54,790 nucleotides of DNA from Candidatus Moraniibacteriota bacterium (GTDB taxonomy: Bacteria; Patescibacteriota; Minisyncoccia; Moranbacterales; UBA1568): the NCBI GenBank assembly GCA_018499985.2, contig JAHBAT020000004.1, positions 1 through 54,790 on the forward strand, in the 5' to 3' direction. The position numbers were made by a program, and so were the translations under genes. Shown in pieces: positions 18,431 through 26,423 of the stretch; within the stretch, counting starts at the first letter, position 1; each line of letters begins with the position of its first letter. The notes beneath the pieces were generated by a model. It did no database searches and was not told where the DNA came from. It saw only the letters and a list, made by a program, of their open reading frames with translations.

Positions 18431-19321
18431 GTGATGAATGAGATAAACCGGTTTCCAGCAATGTTTGATAAAGCTTTGGAGGGCTTGATCGTGAAACAGG
18501 GTGGCCAATCTATGAATTTAGAAAACTTTATACGTTTTCGTCGTACACTACGACAATTTGGAGGGAAGATTTTGATACAACCAAAGAGACAGGTATTAGG
18601 ACACAAATGGCTTTCGTCATTTACTGCCCTGTCTTTTACTTTTTTTAGCGCTTTCCCAGCGCTACCAAATCAGATGCCTATTGCTCTACCTGAAGTGCAA
18701 AATGAGGCTCAAACAGTTGATATAAAGGAAGAAGAGCTTTCGCTTGAGGACCTTTGTCAGTTACGAAGAAATGTTCAGGGTATCCAGTCTCAGATCAATA
18801 CAGATCAGGATAAGGAGGAAGAACGGCTTTGTCTTGAAAAGAAGAGTAAGGATGAGCTTCTAGCTGAGATAGTCGGTGATAAAAAAACAGAGGCGAGTGG
18901 TCTAGAGGCTACCGTGAAGGCAGTGACAACTGGTTTTCCAATAGAGATTATGGCACCAAGTATTGCTCACTATGATCGCAATATAGCAGCTCTTATTGTA
19001 GGTATTGCGAAAAAGGAGAGTAACTGGGGTAAGGCATCTCCGAGTAAAGGAGGGGTAGATTGTTATAACTACTGGGGATATAAGGGTGCGGGTGGACGAG
19101 GCACCGCTATGGGATACGCATGTTTTGCTACACCAGAAGAAGCAGTGCAGGCTATCGGTGATAGATTGACGCGCTTGGTAGAAAAACGCGCAACCAGTGA
19201 GCCGAGCAATCTTGTGACTACCTGGAAGTGTGGAGCTAGTTGTGCAGGGCATTCCAAGGAGAGTGTCCAGGGCTGGATTAGTGACGTGCATCAGTACTAC
19301 AGTAAAATAGCTCTTCGTTAA
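18431..19321 (+). CDS. Lysozyme-like cell-wall hydrolase (paralog 2), GTG start
   Basis: Shares 'AALIVGIAKKESNWGKA...DCYNYWGYKG...WKCGASCAGHSKESVQGWISDVHQYYSK' with 17256-18218. Confidence 0.7.
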   Translation: MMNEINRFPAMFDKALEGLIVKQGGQSMNLENFIRFRRTLRQFGGKILIQPKRQVLGHKWLSSFTALSFTFFSAFPALPNQMPIALPEVQNEAQTVDIKEEELSLEDLCQLRRNVQGIQSQINTDQDKEEERLCLEKKSKDELLAEIVGDKKTEASGLEATVKAVTTGFPIEIMAPSIAHYDRNIAALIVGIAKKESNWGKASPSKGGVDCYNYWGYKGAGGRGTAMGYACFATPEEAVQAIGDRLTRLVEKRATSEPSNLVTTWKCGASCAGHSKESVQGWISDVHQYYSKIALR

Positions 19322-19330
19322 AGAAAAAAT

Positions 19331-19367
19331 AAAAACACTCTTCCCTAGTACGAAGGGTGTTTTTTTA
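19331..19367 (+). terminator. Intrinsic terminator
   Basis: aaaaacactcttccctagtacgaagggtgttttttt. Confidence 0.8.
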
Positions 19368-19398
19368 TGCCCGAAAAGGCTATAATAAATGTAATTCT

Positions 19399-20337
19399 AT
19401 GTCATGGATTTCATTTGCCATTCTTGGCTATTTCTGTAACGCGGTCTCTCAATTACTTGATAAGGTAATTTTGACCGAAAAGCATATACCAAAACCAGCG
19501 GTGTATGCTTTTTATGTGGCGATGTTTAGCTTGTTTTCTGTGGTCTTTGCGCCTTTTGGAATTACACTTATCCCACTATTTTATCTAGTGATCTTTTTTC
19601 TCTCAGGAGGACTATTTGTATTAGGACTTCTCTTCTTCTACTATGCTGTGAAGGCCGGCAATGTCGCTCGCATTGCGCCACTCGTGGGACTGGTAACTTC
19701 AGTAACTGTGCTTTTGGCAGGTGGAATCTTCCCGCATCTTTTTGGAGAGTTTGCCTTCACGAAGGAAATACTTGCGGCACTTGTATTTTTTGTGATGGGA
19801 GGAATACTTATTTCTTACGATCTACCTTTACGCAAAAATGACACTTTTCCTCTCTCGGCCGTGATAGCTGGATTTCTTTTGGGAATATCACTTCTTCTTC
19901 TTAAGTACGGCTATGTAGAAATTACCTTTATTAATGGTCTAGTCTGGTCTCGTCTAGGAATGGTAGCGGCCGGACTAGCACTTCTTTTGGTGCCGGTGTA
20001 TCGTCGAGAAATTTTGGTTCATCATGAGCCAAAGAAGATGAAAAGTAAACAAAATATCAAGACACTTCTTCTTTTTATCGCCAATAAATCTTGTGCTGGA
20101 TTTGCAAGCTTTCTTATTATCTACGCTACCAAAGAAGGATCGGTTTCATTTGTGCAGGCACTCAATGGTATTCAGTATGTCTTTCTGCTCTTTCTGGCTA
20201 TTCCTATGAGTGTCCGCTTCCCACATATTTTTGGTGAAAAACTTTCATTTTGGGATTGGTTTCAGAAAGGCGTAGCATTGACCTTAATCGCACTTGGTTT
20301 TTGGTTTGCCAGTTTTGGAGGGGTTATTTTATTTTAA
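19399..20337 (+). CDS. EamA/DMT-superfamily transporter
   Basis: Multi-TM; 'FFYYAVKAGNVARIAPLVGLVTSVTVLLAGGIF'; start at MSWISFAILGYF. Confidence 0.8.
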   Translation: MSWISFAILGYFCNAVSQLLDKVILTEKHIPKPAVYAFYVAMFSLFSVVFAPFGITLIPLFYLVIFFLSGGLFVLGLLFFYYAVKAGNVARIAPLVGLVTSVTVLLAGGIFPHLFGEFAFTKEILAALVFFVMGGILISYDLPLRKNDTFPLSAVIAGFLLGISLLLLKYGYVEITFINGLVWSRLGMVAAGLALLLVPVYRREILVHHEPKKMKSKQNIKTLLLFIANKSCAGFASFLIIYATKEGSVSFVQALNGIQYVFLLFLAIPMSVRFPHIFGEKLSFWDWFQKGVALTLIALGFWFASFGGVILF

Positions 20338-20348
20338 ATAATGGCGCT

Positions 20349-21359
20349 ATGCTAAAAAATATTAAACGAGGATTAGTGGGAGCATTTTTTGTTTTCATGC
20401 TTTTCTTTGCTTTTTTGAACCTACCAGGACCAAAGCCAAGAGAAGATGTAGTTTTGGGTATGACCTTTTCTACGCGTTATGCAGAAAGTCTTGGATTGGA
20501 TTGGAAGGAGACATATATGGCACTTCTTGATGATATGGGTATCAAAAAGTGGCGCTTGCCAGCTTACTGGGATCTTATAGAGCGAGAGCGTGGGCAGTAT
20601 GATTTTTCTGACCTTGATTGGCTTTTGGCAGAAACAGAAAAAAGAGACGGTGAGGTAATTTTGTCGGTAGGCCAAAGGGTGCCACGCTGGCCAGAGTGTC
20701 ATATTCCTGAGTGGGCCAAAGAGGATGATGAGCTCAGAAGAGGTGAGCTTCTTAAGATGATACGTATCACAGTAGAGCGCTACAAAGATAATCCAACAGT
20801 CACTACCTGGCAGGTAGAAAATGAACCCTTCTTGGCTATATTTGGGATTTGTCCAAAATTTGATCCAAACTTCCTTACCACAGAGGTAGCTCTTGTGCAT
20901 GCCCTAGATCCGAGTAGGCAAGTAATCGTTACCGACAGCGGTGAACTTTCAGTTTGGTACAAGGCCGCTAGAGAAGGCGATATTTTTGGAACTACTCTCT
21001 ACAGAGATATTTATCAGAAGCGCTTTGGCTACGTGACCTATCCTGTCGGACCATATTTCTTCAAAATGAAAGAGCTTTGGACGAGACTGCTTACAGATCA
21101 AGAAAATTTCATGGTGATCGAGCTTCAGGCGGAGCCTTGGGCCAATGGTTGGGTGGGTACTGTGCCACTTGAAGAGCAGTTTATCACCATGAATGAAAAG
21201 AAACTGGTAGAAAACGTTACCTATGCGAGGAGAGTAGGTTTTCAGGATATTTATCTTTGGGGAGGGGAATGGTGGTACTGGCTTAAGGTAAAGAAAGATT
21301 ACCCTGCCCTTTGGGAAACGGGCAAGGCTCTTTTTGTGCAGTATGGTACAGAAAAATAA
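20349..21359 (+). CDS. Membrane-anchored clan-A-like glycoside hydrolase
   Basis: 'WRLPAYWDLIERERGQYDFSDLDWLL', 'TTWQVENEP', 'FMVIELQAEPW', 'IYLWGGEWWYW'. Confidence 0.8.
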   Translation: MLKNIKRGLVGAFFVFMLFFAFLNLPGPKPREDVVLGMTFSTRYAESLGLDWKETYMALLDDMGIKKWRLPAYWDLIERERGQYDFSDLDWLLAETEKRDGEVILSVGQRVPRWPECHIPEWAKEDDELRRGELLKMIRITVERYKDNPTVTTWQVENEPFLAIFGICPKFDPNFLTTEVALVHALDPSRQVIVTDSGELSVWYKAAREGDIFGTTLYRDIYQKRFGYVTYPVGPYFFKMKELWTRLLTDQENFMVIELQAEPWANGWVGTVPLEEQFITMNEKKLVENVTYARRVGFQDIYLWGGEWWYWLKVKKDYPALWETGKALFVQYGTEK

Positions 21360-21837
21360 ACAGGTAGTTCTCATCGCACATGATATCCGAAGCGCTCACA
21401 ATGTGGGCGCCTTCTTTCGTACCGCAGATGGAGCTGGCGTAAAAAAAATTTTTCTTACAGGTTATACACCAGCACCAGCGAGTAAGAAATTTATGCTCAC
21501 TACCGCCGAAAAGCAAATTCAAAAAACAGCCCTTGGAGCAGAAAAGGTTTTATCTTGCGAAAAAAGAGAATCTCTCGATGAATTATTGAGCGAGCTCAAA
21601 AGAGAAGGCTATGTACTCTATGCGCTCGAGCAAGATGCGCTTAGTGTGCAGTACGATCAATACCCAGAAGCAGATAAGATAGCACTTCTGGTAGGTAACG
21701 AGGTCTTAGGTGTACCGGAAGAGCTTCTTAGGCAAGCAGATGCTATACTAGAAATACCTATGAGAGGCAGTAAGAATTCTCTCAATGTATCAGTAGCCAC
21801 CGGAGTGGTCTTATATGAATTGTTAAAAGAAAAATAG
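21343..21837 (+). CDS. SpoU/TrmH family RNA methyltransferase
   Basis: 'IAHDIRSAHNVGAFFRTADGAGVKKIFLTG', 'LLVGNEVLGVPEELL', 'IPMRGSKNSLNVSVATGVVLYELL'. Confidence 0.92.
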   Translation: MVQKNKQVVLIAHDIRSAHNVGAFFRTADGAGVKKIFLTGYTPAPASKKFMLTTAEKQIQKTALGAEKVLSCEKRESLDELLSELKREGYVLYALEQDALSVQYDQYPEADKIALLVGNEVLGVPEELLRQADAILEIPMRGSKNSLNVSVATGVVLYELLKEK

Positions 21838-21838
21838 T

Positions 21839-22540
21839 ATGGGTTCAGAAGAAAAGAAAAAGATTGCAATATTTGATATAGACGGTACAATATTTCGCAA
21901 AAACCTTCACTTCGAGTTGATCAATGAATTAGCCTGGCTGAAGGTCTTTCCGAATGAAGTGCGTCATCGTTTGACAGAACTTTACTCTGGCTGGATTGAG
22001 CATGAAGGTACGTATGAGGATTATCGTAAGGCTTTGGTTGACCTTTATGCCAAGCACATCAAAGGCTGTTCTTATGAAGATGTAGTAAAGGCAGCCAAGA
22101 TAGTTATCCCTTTTCATGAGAAGCGCACGTATGTTTTCTCTGAGGACTTGATTAAGAAGCTTCGCAGAGAAAATTATCACCTCTTAGTTATCTCTGGCTC
22201 ACCAATTGAAATCGTAGAAGAGTATAATAAAAACTACCTAAAGTTTGATTCAGTATATGGCAGCGTCTACGGACTTGATGAAAACGGTATCTACACGGGC
22301 GAGGCTACTTTTGAGCCTTCTCGTATGAAGGGCGAAGTGGTTAAGAAATATATTGAAGAACACGGACTAACACTGAAAGGTTCGTATGGTATAGGTGACA
22401 CAGAATCTGACGGAAGCTTCCTTGGCTTGGTAGATAATCCAATTGCTTTTAACCCAAATCAGAATCTCCGTGAAATGGCAGAGAAAGAGGGTTGGAAAAT
22501 TATTGTTGAGAAAAAAGATGTAATCTACGAAATCAACTAG
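21839..22540 (+). CDS. HAD-superfamily (SerB-like) phosphatase
   Basis: 'IFDIDGTIF', 'VISGSPIEIVEEY', 'GIGDTESDGSFLGLVDNPIAFNP'. Confidence 0.88.
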   Translation: MGSEEKKKIAIFDIDGTIFRKNLHFELINELAWLKVFPNEVRHRLTELYSGWIEHEGTYEDYRKALVDLYAKHIKGCSYEDVVKAAKIVIPFHEKRTYVFSEDLIKKLRRENYHLLVISGSPIEIVEEYNKNYLKFDSVYGSVYGLDENGIYTGEATFEPSRMKGEVVKKYIEEHGLTLKGSYGIGDTESDGSFLGLVDNPIAFNPNQNLREMAEKEGWKIIVEKKDVIYEIN

Positions 22541-22541
22541 T

Positions 22542-22685
22542 ATGGGCGGACATGGTAAGAAAAAGAAAAAGGGACTCAATGATCGTATTGAAAAGTGGCT
22601 CCGTACCACGCTGTGGCTGTGGCTTCCTTTCTATGCTTTCTTTGCCCTGATTCATGAAATAGGTGAACACAAAAAACACCATTAA
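22542..22685 (+). CDS. Small membrane protein, 47 aa
   Basis: MGGHGKKKKKGLNDRIEKWLRTTLWLWLPFYAFFALIHEIGEHKKHH; below the ORF-track cutoff but fits tightly between neighbours. Confidence 0.6.
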   Translation: MGGHGKKKKKGLNDRIEKWLRTTLWLWLPFYAFFALIHEIGEHKKHH

Positions 22686-22688
22686 AAT

Positions 22689-23105
22689 ATGATTATTTTT
22701 CGGCGTTTTGTGAATTCTTTTCCTTGGGGCAAGGCACTTCTGTTGTGGATGCTCGTTATTTTTTATTTTTCCTCACGTCCAGGTTCACCGTATCCGACAG
22801 ATACGAGTCTCGGGTATTTCCTGGAGCGCAAAGGAGCTCATGTGTTCGAGTACGCAGTGCTTACTGTTATCCTCATGGTATTTTTGAGACGGTTTTTTCA
22901 GAAAGAGCCCTTGTATGGAGTGGCCTTACTCGCTTTCTTTCTGGCAGCCTTTTATGGAGTAACTGATGAGATTCATCAGTACTTCGTACCTTTTAGAGGG
23001 GCCAAGATGAGTGATGTTGGATTTGATATTTTGGGAGCGGTCCTGGGAATTAGTTTTGTCTATATAGCAAGAGGATTATTCTTGAGAGGAAAGAAACATC
23101 AATAA
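22689..23105 (+). CDS. VanZ family protein
   Basis: 'YFSSRPGSPYP...LERKGAHVFEYAVLTVILM...YGVTDEIHQYFVPFRGAKMSDVGFDILGAVLG'. Confidence 0.9.
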   Translation: MIIFRRFVNSFPWGKALLLWMLVIFYFSSRPGSPYPTDTSLGYFLERKGAHVFEYAVLTVILMVFLRRFFQKEPLYGVALLAFFLAAFYGVTDEIHQYFVPFRGAKMSDVGFDILGAVLGISFVYIARGLFLRGKKHQ

Positions 23106-23134
23106 AAAACTCCGCTGAAGAGCGGAGTTTTTTA
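23105..23134. terminator. Bidirectional terminator between convergent genes
   Basis: aaaaaactccgctgaagagcggagtttttt. Confidence 0.92.
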
Positions 23135-23149
23135 AAAAAGTGACTGGCT

Positions 23150-23494
23150 TTATTTTACCTTTTCGATAAATTTAGCGAAGACAGCAGGATTTTCTACAGC
23201 CATTTCTGAGAGCACCTTACGGTCAAGGGCGATACCCTTTTGCTTCTCAAGATTGATGAAAGTAGAGTATTTGAGACCATGGAGGCGAAGGGCGTTGTTG
23301 AGGCGGATAATCCAGAGGGCACGGAAGCTACGCTTCTTGGCACGACGGTCACGGTGAGCGTACTTACCAGCCTTGATTACAGCTTCTTTGGCTTTACGGA
23401 AGAGATTCTTTCGTCCCCAGCGAAAACCTTTGGCCATTTTGAGGAGATTCTTATGGCGTTTCTTGGTCTGAACGCCGCGCTTGATTCGAGTCAT
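23150..23494 (-). CDS. rplT: 50S ribosomal protein L20
   Basis: 'TRIKRGVQTKKRHKNLLKMAKGFRWGRKNLFRKAKEAVIKAGKYAHRDRRAKKRSFRALWI'. Confidence 0.97.
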   Translation of the reverse strand: MTRIKRGVQTKKRHKNLLKMAKGFRWGRKNLFRKAKEAVIKAGKYAHRDRRAKKRSFRALWIIRLNNALRLHGLKYSTFINLEKQKGIALDRKVLSEMAVENPAVFAKFIEKVK

Positions 23495-23519
23495 ACAATT
23501 CTTAGGGTTGGTGGTTTAA

Positions 23520-23711
23520 TTAAATGGCGAGGGCGCGATTGATATTCTTAGCGACTGCACCGTATACATCATTGTCATTACGCTTGTCTCGACGCTGATT
23601 ACCAGTAGCACGAGTATTGTAGTGATTCTGGCCAGTAGCACGGGTCTTTAGCTTCCCGCTTGAGGTGACTTTGATCTTCTTCACGAGTGATTTTTTGGTC
23701 TTGAGTTTCAT
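23520..23711 (-). CDS. rpmI: 50S ribosomal protein L35
   Basis: 'MKLKTKKSLVKKIKVTSSGKLKTRATGQNH'. Confidence 0.92.
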   Translation of the reverse strand: MKLKTKKSLVKKIKVTSSGKLKTRATGQNHYNTRATGNQRRDKRNDNDVYGAVAKNINRALAI

Positions 23712-23718
23712 ACGCTTG

Positions 23719-24267
23719 TTATAGTGGTGCAATTAGTGTGGTGAATCCTTTTGGCCCTCTTTTGACTTCTTCCTCAGTCTTGAAGGGGGTAGTGATGCTT
23801 TTGGTAAAGAGTGTCAGGTTTTCGCGAGCTTTATCATTCATGGCTTTTTCTCGTCCACGGAGAATGATTTCGATGCGGACCTTGTGCCCCTTGGTGAGGA
23901 ACTTCTCGGCCTGACCCTTTTTGAAGTCGAGATCATGTTTGTCCGTACGAAACCCAATGCGGATACCCTTGGTATCAACTTTCTTTTGTTTCGCCTTGGC
24001 CTGCTGGTCTTGCTTGGCTTGCTTGTACTGGAGCTTACCGTAATCAGTAATCTTACAGACTGGCGGCTTAGCCAGAGGGGAGACCTCTACGAGATCAGCT
24101 TCTTGGCTCTGAGCAAGGATTACGGCATCAGCAACGGTCATAACACCGCGGTTTTCACCATCGATATCGATTACCATAACTTCAGGTACATCAATCTGCT
24201 CATTTAAGCGCAAACGCAGCTTTACCTGGGCTTTCGGTTTTGGACGATTATGTCTTCTTCTTCTCAT
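23719..24267 (-). CDS. infC: Translation initiation factor IF-3
   Basis: 'RLNEQIDVPEVMVIDIDGENRGVM...LVEVSPLAKPPVCKITDYGKLQYKQ...RIGFRTDKHDLDFKKGQAEKFL'. Confidence 0.96.
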   Translation of the reverse strand: MRRRRHNRPKPKAQVKLRLRLNEQIDVPEVMVIDIDGENRGVMTVADAVILAQSQEADLVEVSPLAKPPVCKITDYGKLQYKQAKQDQQAKAKQKKVDTKGIRIGFRTDKHDLDFKKGQAEKFLTKGHKVRIEIILRGREKAMNDKARENLTLFTKSITTPFKTEEEVKRGPKGFTTLIAPL

Positions 24268-24290
24268 TTTTTAACTTTAAAAAGAGTGGA

Positions 24291-24341
24291 CCCAGTGAAA
24301 TACGGCCAAGCCGTCAATGACCTAGGTCATATTTCACAGGG
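24291..24341 (-). promoter_or_regulatory. Three-way-junction structure between tmRNA 3' end and infC
   Basis: Minus strand: CCCTGTGAAATA...TATTTCACTGGG enclosing TGACCTAGGTCA and ACGGCTTGGCCGT. Confidence 0.65.
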
Positions 24342-24741
24342 TGGAGTTGATGGGAATTGCACCCATGTCCAGTTCATGTTTTTTCAAAATATTCTACAAG
24401 CGTAGTCAGGCTTTTTTATACAAATAAAAGATAGAAAGCAGACAAAATTCTTTTATGAGGAAGTCTTTGGCAATACAGCTTAGAAGAATCAAAGAAAACG
24501 AAAGTTCTTCGGCCGCCTCGATAGTATGGCACCAGAAAATCTCTATCGAGAATCAAGTTTCTGATGGCTCAGCAATTAAGCGTGAGCAAGAGCGAAAGAA
24601 GGGGCAAATGCGTTAGCAAATGTATTCTTTGTCTTTGAGATGAAGTTTGCAATTATCATCGTGAGAACAAGATTTACGACCATATTCTCAGGGTCGGCTT
24701 GCCTATTTTGAAAGTACACGCTGTCGAGTCTAAACAACCCC
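24342..24741 (-). ncRNA. ssrA: tmRNA
   Basis: 7-bp acceptor GGGGTTG/CAACTCC, T-arm GGACATGGGTGCAATTCCCATC, 5' TTTAGACTCGACAGCG; tag frame GCA AAC TTC...GCT CTT GCT CAC GCT TAA (24576-24650); adjacent to smpB. Confidence 0.93.
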
Positions 24742-24811
24742 GCACCACCCACCCTACGAGAGGTTGGAGTCGAAACTCCTCGCTCAAGTAACATGAGTAG
24801 TGCGCGAATGT

Positions 24812-25258
24812 CTAGTGTTGTCTCATAGCTCGTTGGATACTACGATCAGCGTCTCTTTTGGCAATTGTTTGACGCTTATCGTGGGTCTTTTTTCCTTTTC
24901 CAATAGCAAATTCAACCTTGACAAGTTGTTTCTTAGTATACAAACGAATTGGCACCAATGTCAAGCCTTCGGTGCGAAATTTTCCGATAAGAGAGCGGAT
25001 TTGGCGCTTTCGAAGGAGGAGCTTTCGGGGGCGAGTATCTTCGTGCTTTGTGTCCTTATGGGCGTGCTTGTAGCGAGGGATTAGGGCATTGGTCAGCATG
25101 AGCTCTTCGCCCTTTACAGTCACAAAGCTTCCTTTGAGGCTGGCGTGGCCGGTTTTGACGGCTTTGACCTCAGAGCCGGTCAATACCAAACCAGCCTCGA
25201 AGCGCTCTCCTAAGGCATAATCAAAATGAGCTCGTTTGTTGGTGGCTATGACAGTCAT
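24812..25258 (-). CDS. smpB: SsrA-binding protein SmpB
   Basis: 'ATNKRAHFDYALGERFEAGLVLTGSEVKAVKTGHASLKGSFV', 'DKRQTIAKRDADRSIQRAMR'. Confidence 0.96.
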   Translation of the reverse strand: MTVIATNKRAHFDYALGERFEAGLVLTGSEVKAVKTGHASLKGSFVTVKGEELMLTNALIPRYKHAHKDTKHEDTRPRKLLLRKRQIRSLIGKFRTEGLTLVPIRLYTKKQLVKVEFAIGKGKKTHDKRQTIAKRDADRSIQRAMRQH

Positions 25259-25385
25259 AATAAATAGACACTGGGTACGTTTATAATTATAGCATATTTT
25301 ATGATTTTTTGCAATAGTAAGAAATCAAGAAGGATATAAGGAGACTGGGACTGGATTTTTTCTTAATTTTTGCTATACTAGGTCC

Positions 25386-26390
25386 ATGAAAAATCAATTC
25401 CACCATCTTCGCAATCACCTCTCTAAGGAAGAGTCTTTGGCCAAAATAGCAGCTGAACCCTTTGATCGTAAGGTAATTTCTTTTTATCGCTATGTTCGCA
25501 TTGCTGATCCTGTGGCCCTGCGTCATGAGCTTTTTGCAGAGTGGCGGGCTCTTGGGGCTCTTGGCCGTATCTATGTATCACAGGAAGGTATCAATGCTCA
25601 GATGTCTGTGCCAGAGCCTCACTTTGAGATTTTTCAGGAGCTTCTCTATAATCGCGTAGCATTTAAGAATGTCCCATTTAAGGTGGGTGTAGAGCAGGCC
25701 AATGATGCTTTTTGGAAATTGACCATCAAGGTGAAACACCAGATTGTAGCTGATGGCCTTGCTCCAGATGAGTATGATGTCACCAATGTAGGCACACATC
25801 TTTCTGCTCGTGAATTTAATCAGAAAATTGATGAGGGTGTGACGGTGGTGGATATGCGCAACAACTATGAGGGAGCGATTGGACGCTTTGAGGGAGCAAT
25901 TGTACCTGATGCTTATACGTTTCGTGAAGAGCTTCCCATGACTGTAGAGCTCCTCAAAGGCAAGGAAGACGAAGAAGTGCTTCTCTACTGTACTGGAGGG
26001 ATTCGCTGCGAGAAGGCTTCGGCTTATCTCAAGCACAAGGGTTTCAAAAAGGTTTATCAACTTCTTGGAGGGATTATTGATTACAAGCGTCAAATCGAAA
26101 AGGAGGGGTTGCCAAGTAAATTCAAAGGAAAGAATTTTGTATTTGATGATCGCCTAGAAGAAGCCATTACTGATGATGTACTAGGAAAATGTTTTCAGTG
26201 TCATTCTCCTGCTGATACATATGTAAACTGTAAGGAGAGTGCCTGTAATTTGCTTTTTATTCAGTGTGATTCTTGTCGCGAAAAAATGCAGGGTTTTTGT
26301 AGCGATACTTGTAAGGATGGTAAATATGTAGCTCCGCAAGAAAAAGGAGATGCTATCTACCGTAGAAGCATAGGGCTTTCTCCAGCTTAG
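25386..26390 (+). CDS. trhO: Rhodanese-family tRNA uridine hydroxylase (TrhO/UPF0176)
   Basis: 'FYRYVRIADPVALRHEL..GRIYVSQEGINAQMS', 'VVDMRNNYEGAIGRFEGA', 'LLYCTGGIRCEKASAYLKHKGF', C-terminal Cys cluster. Confidence 0.9.
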   Translation: MKNQFHHLRNHLSKEESLAKIAAEPFDRKVISFYRYVRIADPVALRHELFAEWRALGALGRIYVSQEGINAQMSVPEPHFEIFQELLYNRVAFKNVPFKVGVEQANDAFWKLTIKVKHQIVADGLAPDEYDVTNVGTHLSAREFNQKIDEGVTVVDMRNNYEGAIGRFEGAIVPDAYTFREELPMTVELLKGKEDEEVLLYCTGGIRCEKASAYLKHKGFKKVYQLLGGIIDYKRQIEKEGLPSKFKGKNFVFDDRLEEAITDDVLGKCFQCHSPADTYVNCKESACNLLFIQCDSCREKMQGFCSDTCKDGKYVAPQEKGDAIYRRSIGLSPA

Positions 26391-26423
26391 ACAGTGGCCA
26401 TAAAATGAGGTAGGCTTTGAAAT

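Noticed and set aside
24576-24794. 72-aa minus-strand ORF in the track
   Set aside because: It lies inside tmRNA; only its last 24 codons are the tag reading frame.
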